Shown here in pieces: positions 55,654-64,000 of a DNA stretch of 64,000 nucleotides. The stretch comes from Roseinatronobacter sp. S2 (lineage in GTDB: Bacteria > Pseudomonadota > Alphaproteobacteria > Rhodobacterales > Rhodobacteraceae). The stretch covers positions 548,910-612,909 of the forward strand of contig NZ_CP121115.1 in NCBI RefSeq assembly GCF_029581395.1, read 5' to 3'. The notes under the pieces were generated by a model. The model had not been told where the DNA came from. It saw only the letters and a program-made list of their open reading frames with translations, and searched no databases. Within the stretch, counting starts at the first letter, position 1, and each line of letters opens with the position of its first letter. A program made the translations under genes and the position numbers.

Positions 55654-57164
55654 TGCAAAATGAAATCTTCGAGAACATACTGCTTGGTTTGTCGGTCGCG
55701 GTCAGCCCTTCGGGCTTGTTCTATTGCCTGGTCGGGGTCGTGTTGGGCACGATTACTGGCATTATACCCGGAATAGGGGCGCTTGCGGCTGTATCTTTGT
55801 TGTTTCCTATCACATTTCATCTTGCGCCAACCGAAGCATTGATCATGTTGGCGGGAATATACTACGGGACAACCTACGGCGGATCGACGGCATCAATCCT
55901 TCTCAACCTGCCCGGAACCCCATCTTCAGCTGTGGCATGTCTTGATGGCTATCCCATGGCCCAGCAAGGGCGCGGTGGTGTGGCGCTGTTCATGACCACA
56001 ATCGCATCATTTGTTGGCGGGTCCATTGGCATTCTGGTGCTGATTTTTCTTGCACCCATGATCATTAGTATCGCCTTCATGTTCGCACCTGCGGATTACT
56101 TTTCGTTGATTTTGCTGGGGTTGATCATGACAGCCACCATCTCTGGCGGCTCGGTGATCAAGGCGCTGATAATGAGCGTTTTTGGCATACTTCTCGGCGT
56201 TGTGGGGTTAGATGTATATTACGGCTCACCAAGATACACTTTTGGGATACTGCATCTATACGAAGGCATCAGTCTGGTCGCGCTCGCAATCGGGTTATTC
56301 GGCATAGCCGAGGTCATCGCCAGCATCGGGAAGATGGTCCCGGTCAAGATGAACCGCGAAAAGCTGCGGATGCGCAACATGCTCCCAAGCCGTGAAGAAG
56401 GTCGGGGTTCAGTTGTGCCGATGCTCCGAGGGGCCGGAATCGGCACAATCCTGGGTGCTCTGCCCGGGACTGGTGGCACAATTGCTTCATATATTTCTTA
56501 TGCAGTTGAGCGCAAGTTTGCGCGCAACCCCGACCAGTTCGGAAAAGGGGCAATGGAGGGGCTGGTTGGTCCGGAATCTTCCAATAACGCGGCGGACCAG
56601 ACGGCGTTTATACCCACGCTAACCCTTGGCATTCCAGGTACGGCCACCATGGCGATCATGCTTGGTGTTCTTATGATACACGGAATTAACCCCGGCCCCC
56701 GTTTGGTGGTTGAACAACCAGCACTGTTCTGGGGCCTGATCATGAGCTTCTGGATCGGAAATCTTTTACTACTGATCATTAATATTCCTATGATCGGAAT
56801 CTGGGTCAGAATTTTGGCTGTTCCTTACAAGATTCTTTATCCGTCCATTCTCGCGTTTGTGTGTGTAGGAATTTACTCTATAAATAACAGCGTGTTTGAT
56901 ATTTTGGTGGTCGCCGCCTTTGGGGTCATCGGATATGGTATTAAATTGCTCGGTTTGCCGCTGCCGCCGCTTTTGCTTGGCTTTGTATTAGGCCCAATGT
57001 TGGAAGAACATTTTCGTCGCGCAATGCTCTTGTCTCAAGGAAGTTTCGAGGTTTTCATCATGCGTCCTATCAGTGGCACTGCTGTGCTTATAATGGCTTC
57101 GGCACTAATTTACGCCATGATGCGTTTCATACTGCTAACCCGCAGGCAGAAAAGGATTCTCTGA
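55653..57164 (+). CDS. Tct large membrane subunit TctA
   Basis: A 503-residue permease of the TctA family: LGTITGIIPGIGALAAVSLL near residue 30 and LVGPESSNNAADQTAFIPTL near 305, the diagnostic loops. An alternative ATG at 55641 lies inside tctB; the TAATG-coupled start is preferred. Works with the TctC at 54171 and TctB at 55201. Confidence 0.93.
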   Translation: MQNEIFENILLGLSVAVSPSGLFYCLVGVVLGTITGIIPGIGALAAVSLLFPITFHLAPTEALIMLAGIYYGTTYGGSTASILLNLPGTPSSAVACLDGYPMAQQGRGGVALFMTTIASFVGGSIGILVLIFLAPMIISIAFMFAPADYFSLILLGLIMTATISGGSVIKALIMSVFGILLGVVGLDVYYGSPRYTFGILHLYEGISLVALAIGLFGIAEVIASIGKMVPVKMNREKLRMRNMLPSREEGRGSVVPMLRGAGIGTILGALPGTGGTIASYISYAVERKFARNPDQFGKGAMEGLVGPESSNNAADQTAFIPTLTLGIPGTATMAIMLGVLMIHGINPGPRLVVEQPALFWGLIMSFWIGNLLLLIINIPMIGIWVRILAVPYKILYPSILAFVCVGIYSINNSVFDILVVAAFGVIGYGIKLLGLPLPPLLLGFVLGPMLEEHFRRAMLLSQGSFEVFIMRPISGTAVLIMASALIYAMMRFILLTRRQKRIL

Positions 57165-57189
57165 CGGTCAGAGATGCTATGCGGGAATT

Positions 57190-57432
57190 TCATGTCTGCG
57201 CGCAGCATGAAGGCCGGAAGCATATCTTGCATTGGCGCGCGATGGAGGTCCGAAGCAACTGACGGTGGCACAATCTTGGGCCTTGCTGGGAGAAGCTGCG
57301 CATCCCACGAACCGCCATTGCGACAGCGGCCCGGCTTTCGGCCTTCGTTTCCCTGAAGATATGATGATCCTCGTCGACAATGCAAATGGCGTTTTCTTTT
57401 GCCAAGGCTTCCAATCCGACATAGTGCCTCAT
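57190..57432 (-). pseudogene. Possible IS110-family transposase N-terminal remnant
   Basis: The minus strand from 57432 reads MRHYVGLEALAKENAICIVD then EDHHIFRETKAES, resembling the DEDD-transposase start of IS110 (M-x-YVGLDVS-KET-VCVVDE-G-V-E-K). Later sequence loses the family pattern after about 40 residues. The rest of 57165-57728 contains no recognisable gene. Confidence 0.55.
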
Positions 57433-57728
57433 GTTGCGTTCCCTTCCCTGACGCTTGCCGCGGCTTCATTCAGACCACGCATTGTCATCAGCACGAGGCG
57501 CACCAGCTGTCAGAGATCATGGCAAGACGTGGGGCATAAGCCGAATATCCGGTCCGGCCCTACATGTGGGTATCCTTGTTTCATGCCCGTAGCCGCGTTA
57601 ACGGCGGGACCTGGACTATTCACGTCTCATTTTCCTCGCCTTTGTAACGGGAACACTGAGGACAGTGCTCATCGGTGACACCTCCTCGGTTCAGGGTGGA
57701 TTGTCGCATCAGGGTTGAAGAGTTACAG

Positions 57729-58703
57729 TCACGGTGCAGGTCCGGTAGAGTTGCGCTCGATCAACTCGCTGAATACCTGCAGCCGTAACGGGGGGCTGGG
57801 CCACGCGTCATCGCTCAGCCGGACATGCAACTGCCTGACCATCGAGCGCCCGATCTCATAGCCTGGAATCCTTACGGTGGTCAGCCGCGGCCTGATTTGT
57901 TGGGCCGCGCTGAAGTCGCCGAACCCCACTACTGAAACATCGCCGGGAATGCTCCAGCCGCGGGCGAGCATATCAGTAACCGCTGTCAGTGCCAGCCCGT
58001 CATGCGCGCAGAAAAACGCCGTTGGCCTGCATCCGCGCGCGAGCAGCGCATCAAGTGCCCCGGAAAAACTCTCATGATCCTTCCACAGCATGTCGTGAAC
58101 CATACAGTCAGATTCGAGGTCCAATGCCTCGCGGATACCCCAAAGGCGCTCACGCCGGCCGCGCAGGTCAATCGGGCCATGCACATAGACGATCTGACGG
58201 TGTCCCAGATCGAACAGGTAGCGGCCTACTGCACTTGCGGATTCGCGATCAGTTCCGCCGACGGTATCGGCATGCGTCAGCGGGGCCAGCCAGCCGTTAT
58301 TGACAGCAGGTTTTCCGGAACGCGCGACCTTTTCCAGCACTTCTCTGTCCTGTAGGCTGTTGGTCGCGATGGCAACACAGGTATCGAGCATTTCCTGAAC
58401 GCGGTCGCCGTGGTGCAGCCAGTGCGGCTGTATCTCGTATCCCAGGCGCGCAGCCTCGCTCTGCATACCGGCCTGGACTTGGCTGTGCAACTCGCCGTTG
58501 ACGTGCAGCCGGTCCTCGAACAGCGCTGCAATCGTGCGGCGAGCGCGATTAACCGGTCGCTGGTAACCCAGCTGTTCTGCGACTGCCAGCACCTGAGTCC
58601 TTGTCGCATCACTTACTCCTGATTTTCCGGCCAGCGCCCGCGATACAGCGAATTTCGAAACGCCGCATTTTTCGGCAATGATTCTCAAAGTTACACGCTG
58701 CAT
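57729..58703 (-). CDS. LacI-family transcriptional regulator
   Basis: A 324-residue LacI regulator: HTH MQRVTLRIIAEKCGVSKFAV, then SRALAGKSGVSDATRTQVLA, and a PBP-like effector domain (HRQIVYVHGPIDLRGRRER, TAFFCAHDGLALTAV). Divergent from the oligopeptide-type ABC operon 191 bases away and therefore its likely repressor. A LacI-like core (TAACGCTT) lies in the gap. Confidence 0.93.
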   Translation of the reverse strand: MQRVTLRIIAEKCGVSKFAVSRALAGKSGVSDATRTQVLAVAEQLGYQRPVNRARRTIAALFEDRLHVNGELHSQVQAGMQSEAARLGYEIQPHWLHHGDRVQEMLDTCVAIATNSLQDREVLEKVARSGKPAVNNGWLAPLTHADTVGGTDRESASAVGRYLFDLGHRQIVYVHGPIDLRGRRERLWGIREALDLESDCMVHDMLWKDHESFSGALDALLARGCRPTAFFCAHDGLALTAVTDMLARGWSIPGDVSVVGFGDFSAAQQIRPRLTTVRIPGYEIGRSMVRQLHVRLSDDAWPSPPLRLQVFSELIERNSTGPAP

Positions 58704-58803
58704 CGTCTGTTCCTCCGTTGCTGCGGCGCAGAAGTAGCACCCACTGAAGCAGCTTTAGTGTCTGTTATTATTGGCATGTTGCACCGCAGAGACGATTCTT
58801 TAG

Positions 58804-58817
58804 CATAACGCTTTACC
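58804..58817. promoter_or_regulatory. Possible LacI-type operator
   Basis: CATAACGCTTTACC contains TAACGCTT, seven of eight matches to AANCGNTT, midway between the LacI gene and the ABC operon. Confidence 0.35.
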
Positions 58818-58894
58818 TAACAATAGTAGAAATGAAAAGCTAACGTTGTGCGCAAGTTCCTAACGGACTTGCGCCAGACAATGGGAGGATTGTC

Positions 58895-60793
58895 ATGACC
58901 AAACTCAGCCGCCGTGGATTTATGGTGTCGGGAACTGCCCTTGCAGGGGGTGTCCTAGCTGGTAGTACAACCGGGTTTCCCGCGTTCGCGCAGGACGACC
59001 TGCCGCCGATTAACGACCGACTGCCCGAGAACCCTTTGATCATCACACCGACTGACCGACCCGGTCAGCAGGGTGGAACATGGAACCATGCGCTTGTCGG
59101 GGGTGGGTCATTGTCCATGCTCTGGCGCTATCAGGCTTATGAGCCGCTCTATCGGTATGATCCGCAATGGACGTCGATTATTCCGAACGTCGCCGAAAGC
59201 TATGAAGTAAGCGATGACAGCCGCGAATACACGATCACCCTGCGGCGCGGACACAAATGGTCCGATGGCGAACCCTATACAACCGAAGACGTGCGCTTCT
59301 GGTATGAGGACATCTACCGGGACCCTGAGACGCCGTTGGCAGACCTGAGCTACTGGTCTTCGGGCGATACCCCCGCCACGCTTGAAATCATCGACGACGT
59401 GACGTTCAAGGTTACTTTCGCAGAGCCGAGCGGCTTTTTCATGCAGCAGCTTGCTTGGGCCAATCAGGATCACATGACGCGTGCACCGGCCCATTACCTT
59501 AAACAGTTCCACATCCGGTATAACGAGAACGCCAACGAACTGGCGCAGGAAAGGGGTTATCAAAGCTGGATCGCGCTTTTCCAGCGCGAGCACGGGCTGG
59601 ATCAGGACAATGTCCACTTCCAGAATTCCAGCCGCCCGACGCTGAATGCGTGGATGTTCACCTCTGCCCCGGGCGAGGACACAGAGCGGGCGATTGCGGT
59701 GCGCAACCCCTATTACTTCAAGATAGATACCGAAGGAACCCAGCTGCCGTATTTTGACCGGATCGTTTATGACATGGTCTCGGACCCTGAACTGATGGTG
59801 CTGAAAACATTGCAGGGTGAAGTCGATATGATGGACCAGTATATCGGCTCACCGACAAACAGGCCGGTGCTGTTCGATGGTCGTGAACGAGGGAATTACC
59901 GGTTCTACACGCTTCGAGAGACCGCAGCGAACGTAATGGTATTCATGCTGAACCTTAACCACAATGACGCGACCAAGAACGCGTTGTTCAATAACCGCGA
60001 CTTCCGCGAGGCGATGTCGATTTCGATTGACCGCGAGGCGCTGATTGATGCGGTGCTTGTGGGGCAGGGCGCGCCGGCACAACCTTCCATCATCGAAGGT
60101 GACCCGCTTTACAACGAGCGGCTGGCGACGCAACATACCGAATATGACCCGGCGCGCGCAAACGAAATCCTAGACGGAATCCTGCCTGAAAAGGACAGCG
60201 ACGGGGTCCGGCTGGATGCCGAGGGTCGCCGGTTGTCGATCATCTTTGAGATAGATCAGGTCCGGAGCACCTTCATCGACATGTTCGAGCTGGCCTTGCC
60301 GATGATGCGCGAAATTGGCATCGACGCGCAGTTCCGCAGCATCGACAGGTCACTTTGGGAGACGCGGGTGCGCAACGGCCGCGACTTTGACGCGACCGCG
60401 CACCAGTTTGGGGCCAATAGCGGGATCGCGGCAATGCTTGATGCGCGCTATTTTGTGCCGTTTAATGCGAATGCAATCTATGCACCGGGCTGGGCGCTCT
60501 ATTACTCGGACCCGTCCAACCGCAACGCGATTGAACCGCCCGAAGACGTCAAGGCGCAGCAGCAGCTTTACAAGCGGTTGCTGGCGACCGGTGATCCTGA
60601 TGCCCAGAACGAAATCATGTCAGAGATACTCGAAAACGCGGCTGACCAGTTCCTTGTATGGGGGGTAAGCATGCCACCAGACGGGTTTGGCATTGTCAAA
60701 AACAACATGGTCAACACCATGGACGAGATGCCCAACAGCTTTGGCTGGCCGACATACGCGCCGACCCGGCCAGAGCAGTTCTTCAAGGAATAG
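58895..60793 (+). CDS. Family-5 ABC substrate-binding protein with Tat-type leader
   Basis: A 632-residue DppA/OppA-type (SBP_bac_5) binding protein. The leader MTKLSRRGFMVSGTALAGGV has the twin-arginine motif SRRGFM and ends AFA-QDD. The mature protein is longer than peptide binders (usually 500-540) and belongs to the long variants often tied to oligosaccharide uptake: YRYDPQWTSIIPNVAESYEV, LRRGHKWSDGEPYTTEDVRF, ANEILDGILPEKDSDGV. A ribosome site GGGAGG precedes the ATG. A glycoside hydrolase follows, supporting a carbohydrate ligand. Confidence 0.9.
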   Translation: MTKLSRRGFMVSGTALAGGVLAGSTTGFPAFAQDDLPPINDRLPENPLIITPTDRPGQQGGTWNHALVGGGSLSMLWRYQAYEPLYRYDPQWTSIIPNVAESYEVSDDSREYTITLRRGHKWSDGEPYTTEDVRFWYEDIYRDPETPLADLSYWSSGDTPATLEIIDDVTFKVTFAEPSGFFMQQLAWANQDHMTRAPAHYLKQFHIRYNENANELAQERGYQSWIALFQREHGLDQDNVHFQNSSRPTLNAWMFTSAPGEDTERAIAVRNPYYFKIDTEGTQLPYFDRIVYDMVSDPELMVLKTLQGEVDMMDQYIGSPTNRPVLFDGRERGNYRFYTLRETAANVMVFMLNLNHNDATKNALFNNRDFREAMSISIDREALIDAVLVGQGAPAQPSIIEGDPLYNERLATQHTEYDPARANEILDGILPEKDSDGVRLDAEGRRLSIIFEIDQVRSTFIDMFELALPMMREIGIDAQFRSIDRSLWETRVRNGRDFDATAHQFGANSGIAAMLDARYFVPFNANAIYAPGWALYYSDPSNRNAIEPPEDVKAQQQLYKRLLATGDPDAQNEIMSEILENAADQFLVWGVSMPPDGFGIVKNNMVNTMDEMPNSFGWPTYAPTRPEQFFKE

Positions 60794-60809
60794 TCTTAGC
60801 CTTGACTGA

Positions 60810-60835
60810 CGCGGCGGGGCGATGGCCTCGCCGCG
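60810..60835 (+). promoter_or_regulatory. Intercistronic stem-loop after binding-protein gene
   Basis: CGCGGCGGGGC, loop GATG, GCCTCGCCGCG: an 11-bp stem with one G-U pair, 16 bases after the binding-protein stop and 38 before the hydrolase start. Confidence 0.8.
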
Positions 60836-60872
60836 ACCCCTATGTTCCCGCAGACTGCGGAAAGGATACCCC

Positions 60873-62984
60873 ATGCGCGACGTGCGCGAAATGACTTCCC
60901 CCACCTTGCGCCAACCCGACTGGTACCGTACGGCGACCCGCTGGACCCAGTTAACCCTGGCCGAGGATGACCCGATCAAATTCAACCCCGCCGAATGGAT
61001 CGATATCTTCCGCCGGACCCGTTCGAACGCAACCTGCCTTAGTGCTGGCGGCTACGTCGCCTATTATCCCAGCAAAGTGCCGTTGCACTATGTCAGCAAG
61101 TTCATCGGCGACAACGATCCGTTCGGCGAGTTGGTCAATGGCGCGCGGGAACTGGGAATGCACGTTATGGCGCGGGTCGATCCCCACGCGATTCATCAGG
61201 ACGCCGCCGATGCCCATCCCGAATGGATTGCTGTCGATGCCGAAGGTAACCCGCGCCGTCACTGGGCGTTTCCAGAGGCGTGGGTGACCTGCGCGTATGG
61301 TGACTACAACGCAAAATTCATGCCCGAAGTGGTCAAGGAACTGGTGCGCAACTACGATATTGACGCGGTCTTTGCCAACCGTTGGCAGGGGCACGGCATT
61401 TGCTATTGCGACAGTTGCAAATCGCGGTTTCATGCGGCAACTGGCCTTGATTTACCGCGCACCACCTCCACCGAAGACCCTGCATGGCGGGCGTGGTCGG
61501 CATGGCGGCGCGACGTTCTGACCCGGATGGTGGTTGCATGGGATAATGATGTCCGTGCAATCCGCCCCCATGCAAGTTTTATCCCCAACATGGGCGGCGC
61601 GTCATTGATGGAATTCGACCTGGAACTGATCGAAAAACACTGTCCGTTCCTTGTGGTCGACCATCAGGGCCGCCACGGGTCGGTTCCGGTCTGGACCGCC
61701 GGGCGTAATGCCAAGCGCATGCGCGCCACTTTTCGCGACCGTCCGGCGATCCTTATAACATCGGTCGGACCCGAGGAGCCGGTTCACCGCTGGAAAGACA
61801 GCGTCAATTCAGGGGCCGAGACAGAGGCCTGGATCACCGACGGCGCAATGCACGGAATGCTGCCGTGGTTCACCAAGTTCAACGGTGTCGTGCCCGATCC
61901 GCGCTGGATCGAACCGGTTGCGCGGGGGTTCGCGCTGCATGAACGGATCGAACCTGCGCTTGCGTCAACCCAGCCCGCAACCGAGATTGCGATACTTGAT
62001 GCGACAACAACCCTGCGCCGCCGGGACTGGAATGACCGGCAAGGCGCCGAGGCTGACGAGCTGGGCTTCTATCATGCGCTGGTCGAAGCGGGGCTGCCGT
62101 TCGAATTTGTCTCGGATCACGCCATGACGCCCGACATGCTTGACCGGTTCCGCGTGTTGATCCTGCCCAACGCGACCTGCCTGTCGGACGATCAATGCGC
62201 AATGCTGCGTGACTGGACGACGCGCGGCGGCAGTCTTGTGGTTGCAGGCGAATCCGCCACTTGTGACGAACACGGCGTGCCACGTTCAGAACTTGGACTG
62301 GGCGATGTATTGGGCACCACAATGACCGCCGCAGCGCGTGGCCCGCTTAAGAATACCTATGTGGCCCTCAACGGTGATCATCCGGTCGCTATGGGTTTCG
62401 GCGGGGCTGCACGGATCATCGGCGGTACGCGGACCATGGCGGTGACGGCGGAAGCTGGCACTGATGCACCGTTCCTCTATATTCCCGACTTTCCGGATTT
62501 GCCAATGGAAGAGGTTTATCCGCGCGCGGCCCCCGTCACTCCGGCCGTTGTCGCCCGCGACACTGGCGCGGGGGGACGCACGGTTCACATCCCTTGGAAT
62601 GTTGGCGCCACTTTCTGGGAGGTGCTGACGGAAGATCATCAGCGTCTGATCGAAAATGCCGTGCGTTGGGCGCTTGGCAATGCGCCGTCGGTCGAGGTGC
62701 TTGGCGATGCCGTGCTTGACGTCGCCGCGCGCGAAGGCGACGGCGTAACGCTGGTGATGCTTACCAACCTTACCAATCCAATGATGATGAAGGGGCCGAT
62801 CCGGCGCGTCTATCCGGTCAGCGGGCAACGCGTTCGCGCAACACTTCCCGCCGGCAGAAGCGGTGCAACCGCGCGCCTTCTGGTCGCCGATACCGAAGTG
62901 GACGTGAGCGTTCAAGACAGTATGGTCGAGATCCAACTGCCCGAAATCGCACTGGCAGAGGTCGTTCGGATCGACTGGTATTAA
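60873..62984 (+). CDS. GHL6/GH42-like glycoside hydrolase
   Basis: A 703-residue cytosolic protein, ATG at 60873 with AAAGGA eight bases upstream. Residues 20-370 form a TIM barrel of the hypothetical-glycoside-hydrolase-6 type: RVDPHAIHQDAADAHPEWIA then VDAEGNPRRHW, DIDAVFANRWQGHGICYCDS with the CxxC (CYCDSC) seen in that group, and FKWxx-like GMLPWFTKFNGV. Residues 380-600 resemble the beta-galactosidase trimerisation (glutaminase-like) domain (LDRFRVLILPNATCLSDDQC, GGSLVVAGES), and the end is a beta sandwich. Likely acts on the imported oligosaccharide. Specificity unknown; the catalytic acids are not assigned with confidence. Confidence 0.8.
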   Translation: MRDVREMTSPTLRQPDWYRTATRWTQLTLAEDDPIKFNPAEWIDIFRRTRSNATCLSAGGYVAYYPSKVPLHYVSKFIGDNDPFGELVNGARELGMHVMARVDPHAIHQDAADAHPEWIAVDAEGNPRRHWAFPEAWVTCAYGDYNAKFMPEVVKELVRNYDIDAVFANRWQGHGICYCDSCKSRFHAATGLDLPRTTSTEDPAWRAWSAWRRDVLTRMVVAWDNDVRAIRPHASFIPNMGGASLMEFDLELIEKHCPFLVVDHQGRHGSVPVWTAGRNAKRMRATFRDRPAILITSVGPEEPVHRWKDSVNSGAETEAWITDGAMHGMLPWFTKFNGVVPDPRWIEPVARGFALHERIEPALASTQPATEIAILDATTTLRRRDWNDRQGAEADELGFYHALVEAGLPFEFVSDHAMTPDMLDRFRVLILPNATCLSDDQCAMLRDWTTRGGSLVVAGESATCDEHGVPRSELGLGDVLGTTMTAAARGPLKNTYVALNGDHPVAMGFGGAARIIGGTRTMAVTAEAGTDAPFLYIPDFPDLPMEEVYPRAAPVTPAVVARDTGAGGRTVHIPWNVGATFWEVLTEDHQRLIENAVRWALGNAPSVEVLGDAVLDVAAREGDGVTLVMLTNLTNPMMMKGPIRRVYPVSGQRVRATLPAGRSGATARLLVADTEVDVSVQDSMVEIQLPEIALAEVVRIDWY

Positions 62985-63005
62985 TCCGTCAGTGAGGAGG
63001 CAGCG

Positions 63006-63992
63006 ATGCTGGGATATATAGTCAAACGGCTGTTCCTGATGATCCCGACGATGTTCGGCATTTCGATCATCTCGTTCTTCATCATCCAGCTTCCGCCGGG
63101 TGACTATCTGACTTCGGTTCTGGCGTCGATGTCCGACAGCGGTCAGGTGATTGACGAAGCCGAGATTGCCCGGATGCGCCGCATCTACGGCCTCGATGAT
63201 CCGATGATTGTCCAGTACTGGAAATGGATATCGGGCATTTTGCTGCGCGGTGACTTTGGCTATTCCTTCGAATGGGGCCGTCCTGTAAGCGAACTGATAT
63301 GGGACCGGATGGGCGCCACACTGGGTGTTTCGCTGGCCGCGTTGATCTTTGTGTGGGCGGTATCGCTGCCAATCGGCATCTACTCTGCCGTGCGCCGCCA
63401 TTCGTTTGGCGATCACTTCTTCACCTTCCTTGGTTTTCTGGGTCTGGCAATCCCGAACTTCATCTTTGCGCTCACGCTTATGTATGTCAGCTTTGAGTAT
63501 TTCGGGCAAAGCGTGGGCGGACTTTTTTCGCCCGCCTACGCCCAGGCCGACTGGAGCCTTGCCAAATTCTGGGACCTGCTCAAGCATCTGTGGATACCGG
63601 TTGTCGTGGTGGGAACTTCGGGCACGGCGGCGCTTATACGGATCTTGCGGGCAAACCTTACGGATGAACTATCGAAACCCTATGTGATCACGGCCCGCGC
63701 CAAAGGCCTTCCCGAGTATCAGGTAATCCTGAAATACCCCGTGCGTATCGCGCTTAACCCGTCTGTTTCGGCGATAGGCTGGGTGCTGCCGCAACTGATT
63801 TCGGGCGTGACAATTACCGCAATCGTCCTGAACCTGCCGACGGCCGGGCCTATGCTGATCCGCGCACTGGTGGCGCAGGACATGTATCTGGCGGGCAGCT
63901 TCATTCTGCTTATGGGCATCCTGACCCTGATCGGGATGCTGGTTTCGGACCTGCTGCTTGCCGCCCTCGATCCCCGCATCAGGTTCACGTGA
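63006..63992 (+). CDS. DppB-type ABC transporter permease
   Basis: A 328-residue family permease with six helices (MLGYIVKRLFLMIPTMFGIS is the standard DppB N-terminus) and an EAA-like loop YVITARAKGLPEYQVILKYP. GAGGAGGCAGCG precedes the ATG. It should be followed by DppC-type permease and ATPase genes beyond the window; only eight bases remain after the stop. Partner of the 58895 binding protein. Confidence 0.93.
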   Translation: MLGYIVKRLFLMIPTMFGISIISFFIIQLPPGDYLTSVLASMSDSGQVIDEAEIARMRRIYGLDDPMIVQYWKWISGILLRGDFGYSFEWGRPVSELIWDRMGATLGVSLAALIFVWAVSLPIGIYSAVRRHSFGDHFFTFLGFLGLAIPNFIFALTLMYVSFEYFGQSVGGLFSPAYAQADWSLAKFWDLLKHLWIPVVVVGTSGTAALIRILRANLTDELSKPYVITARAKGLPEYQVILKYPVRIALNPSVSAIGWVLPQLISGVTITAIVLNLPTAGPMLIRALVAQDMYLAGSFILLMGILTLIGMLVSDLLLAALDPRIRFT

Positions 63993-64000
63993 GGCCATCA

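Noticed and set aside
62286..63587. 433-codon open frame on the minus strand
   Set aside because: It lies wholly opposite the glycoside hydrolase and DppB genes, is His/Arg/Gln-rich without any domain, and is a by-product of GC-rich codon use on the coding strand.
1..64000. tRNA, rRNA, CRISPR array or phage attachment site
   Set aside because: I looked for tRNA-like ends, regular repeat-spacer patterns and integrase genes and saw none.

Overview
The window reads as chromosome (or a large replicon) of an alphaproteobacterium, most likely Rhodobacterales/Roseobacter-like. This is inferred from high GC, the density of solute-binding-protein uptake systems (two sugar ABC systems, one TRAP, two tripartite tricarboxylate Tct systems, one Dpp-type ABC), and the kinds of small proteins present (DUF1127, Atu4866-like, ribbon-helix-helix). 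I saw no rRNA, tRNA or CRISPR array.

Layout. 0-4.4 kb: a LacI regulator, an IS701-like element whose transposase has an early nonsense codon and which sits exactly on the stop codon of a sulfotransferase-like gene, an IS21 istB remnant and a DUF1127 gene. 4.5-11.4 kb: mixed accessory genes (two LysR, SDR, DJ-1/PfpI, Atu4866-like, NmrA-like, a frameshifted WYL regulator, the remnant of a strawberry-notch-like helicase). 11.6-17.1 kb: a membrane protein, a heterodimeric ABC exporter with one degenerate ATP site, an IS630 remnant and a cysteine-dioxygenase-like cupin. 17.2-28.6 kb: an intact two-armed catabolic locus with a ROK regulator, a PIG-L deacetylase and a DMT transporter on one side, and a sugar ABC transporter, an argininosuccinate-lyase-superfamily lyase and a PfkB kinase on the other. 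This is the best candidate here for an undescribed pathway. 28.6-35.7 kb: transposase debris and a thoroughly decayed locus (LacI, TRAP dctPQM, VOC protein, RuBisCO-like protein, DUF1537 acid-sugar kinase), resembling apionate/oxo-isoapionate catabolism. 35.7-43.5 kb: an intact sugar ABC locus with GntR, an HSL-type esterase, a ketose 3-epimerase-like enzyme and a Gfo/Idh/MocA dehydrogenase. 43.6-49.5 kb: LysR plus Tct system 1 with a metallo-beta-lactamase-fold hydrolase, an orphan TctC lobe and a DUF3237 protein. 49.8-57.2 kb: a PaiB-like protein, LysR, two tandem glutamate-cyclase-like (DUF4392) proteins and Tct system 2. 57.7-64 kb: LacI, an oligopeptide-type ABC transporter and a GHL6/GH42-like glycoside hydrolase, continuing past the window.

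Two patterns run across the window. First, each of the five intact transporter operons carries a strong stem-loop just after its binding-protein gene, with unrelated sequences but the same position (23155, 39831, 45731, 55158, 60810). Second, several of the boundaries between catabolic modules hold a transposase or its remnant (IS701, IS21, IS630, possible ISKra4, ISL3, possible IS110), which suggests modular assembly by insertion and deletion. All assignments are by reading the sequence and recalling families; no database search was run.
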